Assembly: GCA_018821435.1 (NCBI GenBank)
Contig: JAHJME010000019.1
Span: 124,001 to 188,000 of the forward strand
Direction of reading: 5' to 3'
Length of the DNA: 64,000 nt
Source: Alphaproteobacteria bacterium
GTDB lineage: Bacteria; Pseudomonadota; Alphaproteobacteria; Caulobacterales; Caulobacteraceae
Below the pieces are notes generated by a model. The model saw nothing but the letters and a program-made list of their open reading frames with translations, had not been told where the DNA came from and searched no databases. Made by a program: the position numbers and the translations under genes. Shown here in pieces: positions 34,913 through 45,730 of the stretch; position 1 is the first letter of the stretch; each line of letters starts with the position of its first letter.

Positions 34913-35252
34913 GCGCCTGATCCGGGGCCGGAACAATTCGTTCGATCTTGAAGTTTCTCAGCGAAAGGACGCGTTGAATGTCCGGGTCCAGACAACACCC
35001 GTCGCCCGTCACACCCTTTGGTATGAGAGATTTCCTGCGGGCGATGTGAGAAACATCGCCTTGTTGGCGCCACGGTCGGCGCTTAGAAAGACCCACTAGA
35101 GAAGTCGGACATTCGAGCCGCCTCCCAGCGACCTTACGCAAGCGCCACCGCATACCTATCTATAGGGACAAGGGGGCCACGGAGGTCGAAGCGCGCTGGT
35201 TCTAACTGGGGCGCGCGCTGCTCGAAGTCCCGGAGAGATAAGGGGTTAGACC
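34913..35252 (+). promoter_or_regulatory. rpoH upstream region with candidate promoter and structured leader
   Basis: 340 bases without a gene. A perfect hairpin GCGATGT/ACATCGC is at 35041-35059. A possible heat-shock or sigma-70 promoter consists of CTTACGC (35133-35139) and CCTATCTAT (35155-35163), which resembles the Caulobacter sigma-32 -10 pattern but has a weak -35. The leader from about 35165 could fold, with GGGAC (35165-35169) facing GTCCC (35227-35231) and internal GCGCGC runs. The ribosome site AAGGGG (35240-35245) is seven bases before the ATG. Confidence 0.45.
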
Positions 35253-36140
35253 ATGGCCGCAAATGCGATCGCCGTGATGTCGCCGGAAGGCGGCCTCAGC
35301 CGTTACCTGTCGGAAATTCGCAAATTTCCGATGTTGCCCAAGGACACCGAGTTCATGCTGGCCAAGCGCTGGCAGGAGCATGGCGACAGTGAAGCCGCCC
35401 ACCAGATGGTGACCAGCCACCTGCGTCTCGTGGCGAAGATCGCCATGGGCTATCGCGGCTACGGCCTGCCGATCGGCGAAGTGATTTCCGAAGGCAACGT
35501 CGGCCTGATGCAGGCCGTGAAGAAGTTCGACCCGGACAAGGGCTTCCGCCTGGCGACCTACGCCATGTGGTGGATCCGCGCCTCGATCCAGGAATACATC
35601 CTGCGGTCCTGGTCGCTGGTGAAGATGGGCACGACCGCGGCGCAGAAGAAGCTGTTCTTCAACCTGCGGAAAGCCAAGTCCGAGATCGCCGCCCTGCAGG
35701 AAGGCGATCTTCGTCCCGACCAGGTCAGCGTGATCGCCACCAAGCTGGGTGTGCTGGACGAAGAAGTCATCTCGATGAACCGCCGCCTCAGCGGCGGCGA
35801 CGCCTCGCTGAACTCGCCGATGCGCGCCGACAGCGAAAGCGAATGGCAGGACTGGCTGGTCGACGACAAGACGCCCAGCCAGGAGTCGGTCGTGGCCGAG
35901 AGCCAGGAGATGAACCTGCGCATGAGCCTGCTGGAAGCCGCGATGACGGAGCTCTCGGATCGTGAGCGCCACATCCTGACCGAGCGCCGGCTGAAGGACG
36001 ACCCGACCACGCTGGAAGAACTGGCCACCGAATACGGCGTCAGCCGCGAGCGGGTCCGCCAGATCGAGGTGCGGGCCTTCGAGAAGCTGCAGAAGTCCAT
36101 GCGGGCCGCTGCGGTCGACCGGAATCTGATCGCCGCCTAG
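35253..36140 (+). CDS. rpoH: RNA polymerase sigma-32 factor
   Basis: 295-residue heat-shock sigma factor. Region 2 is standard (EGNVGLMQAVKKFDPDKGFRLATYAMWWIRASIQEY). The RpoH box QKKLFFNLRKAK, which separates RpoH from the housekeeping sigma, follows. Region 4 (LEELATEYGVSRERVRQIEVRAFEKL) recognises the -35 element. It controls chaperone and protease genes. It is preceded by a 340-base leader/promoter region and followed by a strong terminator. Confidence 0.97.
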   Translation: MAANAIAVMSPEGGLSRYLSEIRKFPMLPKDTEFMLAKRWQEHGDSEAAHQMVTSHLRLVAKIAMGYRGYGLPIGEVISEGNVGLMQAVKKFDPDKGFRLATYAMWWIRASIQEYILRSWSLVKMGTTAAQKKLFFNLRKAKSEIAALQEGDLRPDQVSVIATKLGVLDEEVISMNRRLSGGDASLNSPMRADSESEWQDWLVDDKTPSQESVVAESQEMNLRMSLLEAAMTELSDRERHILTERRLKDDPTTLEELATEYGVSRERVRQIEVRAFEKLQKSMRAAAVDRNLIAA

Positions 36141-36165
36141 GCGCCGATCCGAACAAACCTGAACC

Positions 36166-36195
36166 AGGCGGCCGGGGCGACCCGGCCGCCTTTTT
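36166..36195 (+). terminator. Rho-independent terminator after rpoH
   Basis: Perfect 11-bp stem AGGCGGCCGGG/CCCGGCCGCCT with a GCGA loop, followed by five T (36191-36195), starting 26 bases after the rpoH stop. Confidence 0.92.
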
Positions 36196-36260
36196 CATGC
36201 GCCGGAGTTGCGGCCCCCCGCCGCGACGCTATCGTCGCGCGCTCAGGTTCGGGGGACGGC

Positions 36261-37904
36261 ATGCGGCGATCGATGTGGCGGCTGGGCGGCGTGGGGTTGG
36301 CCGCCGCGATTGTCGGGATGGCGATCCCGGCGTCCGCACAAACGGCGGCGACGCCAGCCGCCCCGGCGGCCGCGAAGGCCGCGATGCATCCGGCGCCCGC
36401 GCGCCGCGCCAACGAGGGCTTCGGGCCCTATCGCAAGCTGGTGATCCGGGGCGTGACCCTGATCGACGGGACGGGCGCGCCGCCGCGCGGGCCGGTCGAT
36501 ATCGTCATCCAGAACGACAAGATCACCGACGTGCTGCAGGCCGGCTGGCCGGGCCTGCCGCTGAAGCCCAACCGCGCGCCGCGCGACGCCGACCACGAGA
36601 TCGACGCCACCGGCATGTACGCCCTGCCGGGCTTCGTCGACATGCACGTCCACGGCGGCGACCCGACCAAGTCGCCCGACCTGGAGTACGCCTACAAGCT
36701 GTGGCTGGCGCACGGCGTCACCACCGTGCGGGGCGTCAGCCTGGCGCCGCAAGATATCGCCGTGTCGGAGAAGGGCCGCAGCGCGCGGGGCGAGATCGTC
36801 GCGCCGCGCATCTTCAACTACCAGACCCTGGGCTCGGGCTGGAGCGGCGGGCGGATCGACGGGCCGGCCAAGGCGCGGGCCTGGGTGCAGTGGGCGGCGA
36901 AGAACGGCGTCGACGGCATCAAGTTCTTCGCCCTGGGCGACGAGACGCCCGAGGTGATGACCGCCGCGATCGACGAGGCCAAGAAACAGGGCCTGGGCAC
37001 CGTGGCCCACATCTCGCCCCCCGGCGTGCCGGGGATGAACGCGCGGCAGATGGGTGATGCGGGCCTGGGCACCGTCACCCACTTCTACGGCCATTTCGAC
37101 TCGATGCTGGCCAACGGCCGGATCCAGAAATTCCCCGCCGACTACAATTTCTATGACGAGGCCAAGCGCTTCGGTGAGGCGGCCGAGATCTGGGACGAGG
37201 TGGAACCGGGGTCGGAGGCCTGGGTCGACTACCTCGAGGCGCAGAAAGCCAACCACGTCGACTTCGACCCGACCATGACCATCTACGCCGCCTCGCGCGA
37301 CCTGATGCGAGCCAAGAACGCGGACTGGCATTCGATCTACACCCTGCCCACACTGAACGACTATTTCGTCTCCACCCGCGACAACCACGGCAGCTATTTC
37401 TACGACTGGACCACGAGCAACGAGGTGGCCTGGCGCAATTTCTACGGCCGGTTCATGCGGCTGGTGAACGACTACAAGAACCTGGGCGGGCGGGTGTCGA
37501 CCGGCTCGGACAGCGGCTTCATCTGGAAGCTGTACGGCTTCGGCTACATCGAGGAGCTGGAGCTGCTGCAGGAGGCGGGCTTCACGCCGCTGGAGGTGAT
37601 CCAGGCGGCGACCAGCAACGGCGCCCGCACCCTGGCCGACCCCAAGGCCGAGGGCCCCAGCTTCGGAATCGTCCGGCCGGGGATGAGCGCCGACCTGGTG
37701 ATCGTCCCTGAGAACCCGCTGGCCAACTTCAAGACCCTGTACGGCACGGGCCACCAGCGGCTGAACGCCGACAACAAGGTCGAGACCGTCGGCGGCGTCC
37801 GCTGGACCGTCACGCGCGGCGTGGCCTACGACGCCCGCGCCCTGCTGGCCGACGTGAAGGCCATGGTCGACCGGCAGAAGGCGGAGCGGGCGGCCGCCCG
37901 GTGA
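36261..37904 (+). CDS. Exported amidohydrolase-family enzyme
   Basis: 547 residues. Signal peptide (GGVGLAAAIVGMAIPASAQ), then an amidohydrolase barrel: ALPGFVDMHVHGGD (first metal HxH), VTTVRGVS, GTVAHISPPG, VTHFYGHFDS and VSTGSDSGFIW (metal Asp), with the typical small beta domain at both ends (LVIRGVTLIDGTG, GMSADLVIVPENPL). Similar exported enzymes cleave dipeptides or N-acyl amino acids, but substrate cannot be read from sequence. It follows the rpoH terminator and is convergent with the DUF885 gene. Confidence 0.87.
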   Translation: MRRSMWRLGGVGLAAAIVGMAIPASAQTAATPAAPAAAKAAMHPAPARRANEGFGPYRKLVIRGVTLIDGTGAPPRGPVDIVIQNDKITDVLQAGWPGLPLKPNRAPRDADHEIDATGMYALPGFVDMHVHGGDPTKSPDLEYAYKLWLAHGVTTVRGVSLAPQDIAVSEKGRSARGEIVAPRIFNYQTLGSGWSGGRIDGPAKARAWVQWAAKNGVDGIKFFALGDETPEVMTAAIDEAKKQGLGTVAHISPPGVPGMNARQMGDAGLGTVTHFYGHFDSMLANGRIQKFPADYNFYDEAKRFGEAAEIWDEVEPGSEAWVDYLEAQKANHVDFDPTMTIYAASRDLMRAKNADWHSIYTLPTLNDYFVSTRDNHGSYFYDWTTSNEVAWRNFYGRFMRLVNDYKNLGGRVSTGSDSGFIWKLYGFGYIEELELLQEAGFTPLEVIQAATSNGARTLADPKAEGPSFGIVRPGMSADLVIVPENPLANFKTLYGTGHQRLNADNKVETVGGVRWTVTRGVAYDARALLADVKAMVDRQKAERAAAR

Positions 37905-37923
37905 GGACGAGCCGCGTCGCCAG

Positions 37924-39741
37924 CTAGGCCTTCTGCCGCGCCGCGACCCAGCGGTTCACGCGGGTCTCCAGCAGCGCCAGCGGCAGGGAGCCCGCGCCGA
38001 CCACCGCCTCGTGGAAGCCCTTGATGTCGAACTTCGGCCCCAGCGTGGCCTTGGCCTGCGCCCGCAGCGCCAGGATCTTGACCATGCCGACCTTGTACGA
38101 GGTGGCCTGGCCGGGGGAGACGAAGTAGCGGCGGATCTCGGAGCGGATCTTGCCCTCGGGCTGCGGGGAGTTGGCGCGGTAATAGTCCAGCGCCTGGGCC
38201 TCGCTCCAGCCCTTGGCGTGGATACCGCTGTCGACCACCAGGCGGATGCCCCGCCAGATCTCCCGGCCCAGCCGGCCGAAGTCGCTGTAGGGGTCCTTGT
38301 AGAAGTCCATCTCCTTGGCCAGCAGCTCGGAATAGAGCCCCCAACCCTCGACGTAGGCGCCGTAGTTGTACTGGCCGCGGAACTTCGGCAGGCCGGTCAT
38401 CTCCTGGGCCAGCGAGATCTGCATATGATGCCCCGGCCACCCCTCGTGGTAGGCGGTGCCCTCCAGCTCGAAGGTCGGCGTCGCCGCCGTGTCGGCCAGG
38501 TGGACGTAGAACACGCCGGGCCGCGAGCCGTCGGGCGCGCCCGACGAATAGTGCGCCGCGCCGCCCGGCTCCTCGCGGAACAGCTCCACCCGCTTCACGA
38601 TCAGGTCGGACTTGGGGAGGCGCCCGAACACGGTCGGCAGCTTGGCCTTCATGCCGGCCAGGTAGCCCTCCGCCAGCTTGAGGTATTCCGCACGGCCGGC
38701 GTCGTCGTTGGGCAGGAAGAAGCGCTTGTCGGTGCGCATGACGACGAAGAACTCTTCCAGCGAGCCCTTGAAGCCGATCTTGGCCTTCAGGGTCTCCATC
38801 TCGCCGCGGATCCGCTTCACCTCGCTCAGGCCCAGCGCGTGGATCTGGTCGGCGGTCATGTCCGTCGTGGTCTCGTCCAGCAGCATGGCGGCGTAGTAGG
38901 CCTGTCCGTCCGGCAGCGAGCCCGCGCCCTTGGCGTCGGCTGTGGTGTTGGGGCGGTCGGCGACCAGCCAGGCGGTCAGCCGGTCGTAGGCCGGCTTCAT
39001 CTGTCCGGTCATGGCGGCGGAGACGGCGGCCAGCATCTTGCCTTCGGTCGCCTGGTCGATCTTGCCCGCGGTGCGCAGCTTTTCGAGCTTGCTCGTGGCG
39101 TCGGCGTAAAGCGCCGAGTCCTTGTCCGAGCCGTCGAACGGCGCGCCGGCGGTGATGCGGCGCACCTCTTCCAGGGACTGGTCGTAGGAAAAGCGCGGCA
39201 TGCGCACGCCGGCGGCGGCCGAGGCCTTGGCCTGGTCCAGCGTCTGATCCAGCGCCGGGCCGATCGCGGCGACGCGGGCGATATAGGCCTGCATGTCGGC
39301 GGGCGTGTCGACGCGGTGCTGGTTGATCAGGAAGTTGGGCAGGCCGGTGTGCGGGCCGCCGCGCGCGAAGACGTAGGCGTGGTTGCGCCACTTGTAGGTG
39401 GCCTCGGCCCGCTCCAGCTCCAGCTCCCAGATGTCGTACGAGGTACGGGCGTCCTCGCCCAGCTTGGCGGGGTCGAACGTCGCCTTCATTCCCGCCACGC
39501 TCTTGCGTCGCCAGGCGATGGCGCGGCCGGCGGCGGCGTCGCTGCGATCGGTGAGTTTGTCGTACAGATCCTTGCGGCCCAGGCGGGTCAGCCGCTCGGG
39601 GCTCATCTGCAACTCTTCCTCGAACTGGGCGTCGAGGTAGGCGGTGAGATCGGCGTCGGGCCCGGCGGCCGACGCGCCGCCGGCCGACAGGGCGGCCGCG
39701 CCGGCCAGGCCAAGTCCGAAGTCGCGACGAGACAGACGCAT
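37924..39741 (-). CDS. Tat-exported DUF885 metallopeptidase-like protein
   Basis: 605 residues. A Tat signal (SRRDFGLGLAGAAALSAG) is followed by a long helical domain. The central metal motif is YHEGWPGHHMQ near residue 430, the DUF885 version of HExxH-type zinc binding, with downstream GAYVEGWGLYSELL supplying an acidic ligand. DUF885 proteins are thought to be gluzincin-like peptidases; activity and substrate are unproven. It is tail to tail with the amidohydrolase, and together they may handle peptides in the periplasm. Confidence 0.85.
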   Translation of the reverse strand: MRLSRRDFGLGLAGAAALSAGGASAAGPDADLTAYLDAQFEEELQMSPERLTRLGRKDLYDKLTDRSDAAAGRAIAWRRKSVAGMKATFDPAKLGEDARTSYDIWELELERAEATYKWRNHAYVFARGGPHTGLPNFLINQHRVDTPADMQAYIARVAAIGPALDQTLDQAKASAAAGVRMPRFSYDQSLEEVRRITAGAPFDGSDKDSALYADATSKLEKLRTAGKIDQATEGKMLAAVSAAMTGQMKPAYDRLTAWLVADRPNTTADAKGAGSLPDGQAYYAAMLLDETTTDMTADQIHALGLSEVKRIRGEMETLKAKIGFKGSLEEFFVVMRTDKRFFLPNDDAGRAEYLKLAEGYLAGMKAKLPTVFGRLPKSDLIVKRVELFREEPGGAAHYSSGAPDGSRPGVFYVHLADTAATPTFELEGTAYHEGWPGHHMQISLAQEMTGLPKFRGQYNYGAYVEGWGLYSELLAKEMDFYKDPYSDFGRLGREIWRGIRLVVDSGIHAKGWSEAQALDYYRANSPQPEGKIRSEIRRYFVSPGQATSYKVGMVKILALRAQAKATLGPKFDIKGFHEAVVGAGSLPLALLETRVNRWVAARQKA

Positions 39742-39876
39742 GAGGTACTCCCGCTGATTGCCGCCCGAGGCCTAGCCAACTTCGACGCGCCCACAAAGTG
39801 AATTGGCCTCACGCTTTACGCACGCCCCGCCAGCCCCTAGGCATCGCTGACCAACCATCCGAAGGACTCCTCCCCC

Positions 39877-40815
39877 ATGGCTTCCGGCCTAGTCGCGCTG
39901 CTGGACGATGTGGCGGCCATCGCCAAGGTCGCGGCGACCTCGCTGGACGACATCGGCGCGGCCGCCAGCAAGGCGGGGGTCAAGGCGGCCGGCGTGGTGA
40001 TCGACGACGCGGCGGTGACGCCGGGCTACGCGGTGGGCTTCACGCCGGATCGCGAGCTGCCGATCGTCTTCAAGATCGCCCTGGGCTCGCTGCGCAACAA
40101 GTTCTTCTTCCTGCTCCCGGGAGCCCTGTTGCTCAGCGCGTTCGCACCGTGGGCGGTGACCCCGATCCTGATGCTGGGCGCCTGCTTCCTCTGCTACGAG
40201 GCGGCCGAGAAAATCCTCGAGGCGATCACGCCGCATGACCCGGCCGCGGCCGATGAAGACCTGGCGCTGAGCCCCGCCGAACTGGAGAAGCAGAAGGTCT
40301 CGGGCGCCATCCGCACCGACATGATCCTGTCGGCCGAGATCATGGCCATCTCGCTGAACGACGTGACCAACCAGCCCCTGCCGCTGCAGGCCGCCGCCCT
40401 GGCGGTGGTCAGCCTGGGCATCACTATCGGCGTCTATGGCGTGGTCGCCCTGATCGTGAAGATGGACGACATCGGCCTGCACCTGTCCCAGCGCAAGGCC
40501 GCCGGGACGCGCGCCCTGGGCCGGGGCCTGGTCAAGGCCATGCCCGTGGTGCTGGACCTGCTGACCAAGATCGGCACCGCCGCCATGCTGTGGGTCGGCG
40601 GCGGGATCATGGTCCACGGGCTGGAGCACTTCCACGTGGGCGGCGTGGCCGACCTGGTCGAGGCCTTCTCCCGCTGGGCCGGTACGGTCCCCGTGGTGGG
40701 CGCCGTCACCGGCTGGTTCGCCTTCGCCCTCGGCTCGGCCGTCCTGGGCCTGATCGTCGGCGCGGTGATCGTCGGCCTCCTGCACCTGATCCCCAAGCGC
40801 AAGGCGGCCGCGTAG
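39877..40815 (+). CDS. DUF808 (YedI-type) inner-membrane protein
   Basis: 312 residues starting MASGLVALLDDVAAIAKVAA, the diagnostic beginning of DUF808 proteins. At least five or six hydrophobic helices follow (FFLLPGALLLSAFAPWAVTPILMLGACFLCYEA and later ones), with the loop EKQKVSGAIRTDMILSAEI. The C-terminus ends KRKAAA. The function of this family, including E. coli YedI, is not known. It is a monocistronic gene between divergent DUF885 and a phosphatase-like gene. Confidence 0.85.
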   Translation: MASGLVALLDDVAAIAKVAATSLDDIGAAASKAGVKAAGVVIDDAAVTPGYAVGFTPDRELPIVFKIALGSLRNKFFFLLPGALLLSAFAPWAVTPILMLGACFLCYEAAEKILEAITPHDPAAADEDLALSPAELEKQKVSGAIRTDMILSAEIMAISLNDVTNQPLPLQAAALAVVSLGITIGVYGVVALIVKMDDIGLHLSQRKAAGTRALGRGLVKAMPVVLDLLTKIGTAAMLWVGGGIMVHGLEHFHVGGVADLVEAFSRWAGTVPVVGAVTGWFAFALGSAVLGLIVGAVIVGLLHLIPKRKAAA

Positions 40816-40859
40816 ACCCGCGTCTTCCACCGGAGCCGCGAACGGTTCACGGTGCCGGG

Positions 40860-41936
40860 ATGATCGTCAGGTTCCTCGCCGCTCTCGCCCTCGCCGCCTC
40901 AATCGCCGTCCCGGCGCAGGCCGCGCCCGACCGCAGGCTGGTGCTGGTCACCCTGGACGGGCTGCACTGGACCGAGGTGTTCCGGGGGGCCGACCCCGAG
41001 CGGGCGGCAGATCCCGCCGCGGTCCCGTTTGACGAGCGCGAGGCGATCCGCACGGCGTTCATCGTGCCGGCCAACAAGGCCCGGGCGCTGATGCCGTTCC
41101 TGAACGACGTGGTGGCCCGGCAGGGCGTGCTGCTGGGCGACCGCGACCATGGCGGGTGCGCGGCGGTCGGCAACGCCATGTGGTTCTCGTATCCCGGCTA
41201 CAACGAGATCCTGACCGGCAAGCCGGACCCGGCGATCGTCTCGAACGCCCACGGCCTGAACCGCAACGTCACGTTCCTGGAATGGCTGAACCGGCGGCCG
41301 GGCTTCGCGGGCCGGGTGGAGACGGTGGCGTCCTGGCGGGTGCACCGTGACATCCTGGACGTTCCGAAGAGCGGCCTGTCGGTGAACGCCGGCTGGGAGG
41401 ATGCGCCGGCCCGCACGCCCACGGAGGCGACGATCGCCCGGCTGCAAGCCGGCTCGGCGCGGATCTGGCCCGAGGTGCGGCTGGACACCTTCACCCACGC
41501 CTATGCCCTGGAGCTGCTGAAGCGCCAGAAGCCGAAGGTGCTGTACGTCGCCTATGGCGAGACCGACGACTTCGCCCATGATGGCCGCTACGATCAGGTG
41601 CTGTGGGCGGCCCAGCGGGCGGACCGGTTCCTGGGCGAACTGTGGGCGGCGCTGCAGGCTGACCCGGCCTATGCCGGCAAGACCACACTGATCGTCACCA
41701 CCGACCACGGGCGCGGGACCAACGGCAAGGATGGGTGGCGCCACCACGGCAAGCCGTTCGCCGAGTCGAACCAGGTGTGGATCGGCGCCATCGGCCCCGA
41801 TATCGCACCCGGCCGCCAGCCTGGGACCTGCGCCTCGTCCAGCCAGATCGCGGCCACGGCGCTGACCGCCCTGGGCGTGGACTGGCGGGCGTTCGATCCG
41901 GCGGCGGGGCCGCCGCTGGCGATCCAGAAACCTTAG
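40860..41936 (+). CDS. Exported alkaline-phosphatase-superfamily hydrolase
   Basis: 358 residues from ATG 40860, with signal peptide (FLAALALAASIAVPAQA). The fold markers are LVLVTLDGLHWTEVFRG (first metal Asp), FSYPGYNEILTG (probable nucleophile region), YGETDDFAHDGRYD and LIVTTDHGRG (metal Asp/His). This is the phosphodiesterase/pyrophosphatase/phosphoglycerol-type group. The exact substrate is unknown. A longer upstream frame overlaps the DUF808 gene and is rejected. Its TAG overlaps the stop of the convergent receiver gene (TTAG). Confidence 0.8.
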   Translation: MIVRFLAALALAASIAVPAQAAPDRRLVLVTLDGLHWTEVFRGADPERAADPAAVPFDEREAIRTAFIVPANKARALMPFLNDVVARQGVLLGDRDHGGCAAVGNAMWFSYPGYNEILTGKPDPAIVSNAHGLNRNVTFLEWLNRRPGFAGRVETVASWRVHRDILDVPKSGLSVNAGWEDAPARTPTEATIARLQAGSARIWPEVRLDTFTHAYALELLKRQKPKVLYVAYGETDDFAHDGRYDQVLWAAQRADRFLGELWAALQADPAYAGKTTLIVTTDHGRGTNGKDGWRHHGKPFAESNQVWIGAIGPDIAPGRQPGTCASSSQIAATALTALGVDWRAFDPAAGPPLAIQKP

Positions 41937-42796
41937 GCGGCCGCGGCTTCGTCGTTGCGGTCGGCGTCGACGTCCTTCGGCAGGAAGGCCAACAGCGGCG
42001 TCGCCCAGCGCTCGGCGTCCTCGCGGGTCAGGATCACTCCGGAGCTGACCGCCTTGGTGAGGTGGCGGTAGAACTCGGAGGCCGCCAGCGTCATCCGGAA
42101 GTCGGTGGCGATGGACTGCAGCGTCGTCGCCTGGGCCAGCATGGCGCGCATGGCCTGCTGCGGATCGGTGTCGGCGGCGGCCACGGCGGCGCGGATGATC
42201 TTCAGCGCCTGGTTGATCTTCTGCTGGAAGGGCGTCTCCGAGCCGTCGGTCTTGCGCTTCAGCGCGCCGGCATAGTCGCCCGAGTTGAACCGGCGGCGGT
42301 CGGGGCCGATGTAGCCCACGCCTTCAACCCAGTCGCGCTCCCGCAGCGTGACCGCCTCGAGACGCTTCAGCAGGTCCTTCATGCTGTAGGGCTTGCGGAG
42401 AAACTCGTGCACGCCGGAGTCGCGGGCCGCCAGGATCATGCCGGCGGTGGCCGATCCGGTGATGGTGATGATCGGCGCCTTGCGACAGGCCCAGGTCGAG
42501 CGACGGATCTTGCGGGTGAACCCCAGACCGTCCACGCGCTCGTCGCCCAGCTCGATCACGATGATCTGCGGATCGCAGGTCTCGGCGATCTTCTCGGCGC
42601 GCTCGGTATTGCTGGCGATCCAGACGTGGCTGTGCGCGATGTCGCGCATCAACTCGCTGAACATGCGCGCGCTGGCCGGCTGGGGATCCGCGATCAGGAT
42701 CCGCTTCAGCTTCGGCTGCATCTTCTCGATTACGCGTTTGTCGCCGTCGAACAAGAGCTTAGCCCCCCAAAATTCGACGAACGGTGTAACGGGCAA
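41933..42796 (-). CDS. Degenerate response-regulator receiver protein
   Basis: 287 residues. The receiver-like domain spans about 30-150: [13 protein letters not shown], then [23 protein letters not shown] and [16 protein letters not shown]. The conserved Lys (RKP) is present, but the phospho-acceptor Asp is replaced by Glu82, and the N-terminal acidic pair has one Asp. A Gln/Ala-rich helical tail follows. Only TTG at 42796 gives the full frame; the first ATG is codon 26. It probably signals by protein binding rather than by phosphorylation. It is followed on the same strand by none; purA lies upstream. Confidence 0.7.
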   Translation of the reverse strand: MPVTPFVEFWGAKLLFDGDKRVIEKMQPKLKRILIADPQPASARMFSELMRDIAHSHVWIASNTERAEKIAETCDPQIIVIELGDERVDGLGFTRKIRRSTWACRKAPIITITGSATAGMILAARDSGVHEFLRKPYSMKDLLKRLEAVTLRERDWVEGVGYIGPDRRRFNSGDYAGALKRKTDGSETPFQQKINQALKIIRAAVAAADTDPQQAMRAMLAQATTLQSIATDFRMTLAASEFYRHLTKAVSSGVILTREDAERWATPLLAFLPKDVDADRNDEAAAA

Positions 42797-42846
42797 TCCG
42801 TAAAGGATCGCTTGATGCAGACCTGAAATCTGAGTTCGGCGAACCT

Positions 42847-44133
<1,287 letters not shown>

Positions 44134-44286
44134 CTGGATACGATCTCCCGACCTGCCCGGAAGAACCCCCAAGCCCTTCGACAGGTGCTCGGCATGGAGG
44201 CGGAGATCAATTGTGGCGTCCGACGGAGGACGCGGCGGCGGTTTAGACGAGACGGCCCCCGGCCTCAAGCGCTATCCAGCCGGCGC

Positions 44287-44706
44287 ATGGACATCCCGCG
44301 TTTTCACCTCGCGTTTCCGGTCCGCGACCTGACCGAAGCCCGCGCCTTCTACGGCGAGCTGCTGGGCTGCCCTGAGGGGCGATCCAGCCCCGAATGGGTC
44401 GACTTCGACTTCTATGGCCACCAGATCGTCACCCATCTGGCGCCGCAGGAATTGTCCGAGGCCGCGACCAATCCGGTGGACGGCCATGATGTGCCGGTCC
44501 GCCACTTCGGCGCCATCCTGACCCTGCCGCAGTGGGAGGCCCTGGCCGAGAAGCTGAAGGCCGCCGGGACCGCGTTCGTCATCGAACCCAACATCCGCTT
44601 CAAGGGCCAGCCCGGCGAGCAGGCGACGATGTTCTTCCTGGATCCCTCCGGCAACGCGCTGGAGTTCAAGGCCTTCGCCGACGACAGCATGGTGTTCGCG
44701 AAATGA
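44287..44706 (+). CDS. VOC-family (glyoxalase/dioxygenase-like) protein
   Basis: 139 residues with one pair of beta-alpha-beta-beta-beta modules. The start [23 protein letters not shown] has the first metal histidine. GHQIVTHL and [11 protein letters not shown] give further histidines, and [15 protein letters not shown] a glutamate, as in metal-dependent VOC enzymes. The reaction is not identifiable. Its TGA overlaps the threonine dehydratase ATG, so the two are coupled. Confidence 0.85.
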   Translation: MDIPRFHLAFPVRDLTEARAFYGELLGCPEGRSSPEWVDFDFYGHQIVTHLAPQELSEAATNPVDGHDVPVRHFGAILTLPQWEALAEKLKAAGTAFVIEPNIRFKGQPGEQATMFFLDPSGNALEFKAFADDSMVFAK

Positions 44707-45692
44707 GTGATCTGGCCGTTTCCCTCGCCGATATCGAGGCCGCCGCCGCCCGCATCGAGGGCGTCGCCGTCGAGACGCCGCTGCTGGAAAGCGCCGCGCT
44801 GAACGAACGCATGGGCCTGCGAGTGCTGATCAAGCCCGAGACGCTGCAGCGCGTCGGGGCCTTCAAGTTCCGCGGCGCCTACAACCGCCTGGTCCAGCTC
44901 ACCGAGGCGGAGCGCAAGCGCGGCGTCGTCGCCTTCTCGTCCGGCAACCACGCCCAGGGCGTGGCGCTGGCGGCCAGGCTGCTGGGCATCCCGGCCCTGA
45001 TCGTGATGCCGGCCGATGCGCCGAAGGTGAAGGCCGACGCCACCGCCGGCTACGGCGCGGAGGTCAAGTTCTACGACCGCCTGACCGAAAGCCGCGAGAA
45101 GATCGCCGCCGCCATCGCCGCCGAGCGCGGCGCCTTGGTGGTCCCGGCCTTCGACGATCCGCACATCATCGCGGGCCAGGGCACGGCCGGGCTGGAAATG
45201 GTGCGTCAGGCGCGGGCCCGCGGCGCGGAACTGGGCTGCGTGGTCGTGCCGTGCAGCGGCGGCGGCCTGCTGGCCGGGGTCGCCACCGCCGTGAAGGCGC
45301 TGTCGCCGGATACCGTGATGGTCGGGGTCGAGCCGGCGGGATACGACGACACCCGGACGTCGCTGGCGGCCGGCGTGCGCACGCCGCTGACGCCCACGCA
45401 CCGCACGCTTTGCGACGCGCTGGAGTCCCCCTGCCCCGGTGAGCTTACCTTCCCGATCCTGCAGGCGACCGTCTCGGATATCGCGGTGGTGACCGACGCC
45501 GAGGTGGCCGAGGCGATGCGCTACGCCTTCTCGGTGCTGAAGCTGGTGGTCGAGCCCGGCGGTTCGGCGGCTTTGGCGGCCCTGCTGGCCGGCAAGGTCG
45601 CGACCCGGGGCGCGAAGACCGTCGGCCTGGTGCTGTCCGGCGGCAACGTCGATCCGGACCAGTTCGCCCAGGTGCTGCGGGGCGAACTCTAG
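44703..45692 (+). CDS. Threonine ammonia-lyase (threonine dehydratase), short form
   Basis: 329-residue PLP enzyme of fold type II. K55 area reads [10 protein letters not shown] (Schiff-base Lys), [10 protein letters not shown] binds the substrate carboxylate, and [10 protein letters not shown] binds the phosphate of PLP. There is no C-terminal ACT regulatory domain, so this is the catabolic or serine-racemase-like size rather than the isoleucine-biosynthetic long form. It likely makes 2-oxobutanoate or pyruvate from Thr or Ser. It is coupled to the VOC gene. Confidence 0.88.
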   Translation: MSDLAVSLADIEAAAARIEGVAVETPLLESAALNERMGLRVLIKPETLQRVGAFKFRGAYNRLVQLTEAERKRGVVAFSSGNHAQGVALAARLLGIPALIVMPADAPKVKADATAGYGAEVKFYDRLTESREKIAAAIAAERGALVVPAFDDPHIIAGQGTAGLEMVRQARARGAELGCVVVPCSGGGLLAGVATAVKALSPDTVMVGVEPAGYDDTRTSLAAGVRTPLTPTHRTLCDALESPCPGELTFPILQATVSDIAVVTDAEVAEAMRYAFSVLKLVVEPGGSAALAALLAGKVATRGAKTVGLVLSGGNVDPDQFAQVLRGEL

Positions 45693-45730
45693 GACTTAAG
45701 GCCGACTTCACCCGACGCGGGTATACGGGA

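Noticed and set aside
34913..35252. tRNA or other stable RNA in the 340-base gap before rpoH
   Set aside because: No cloverleaf or CCA end is seen; the hairpins are better explained as promoter or leader structure.
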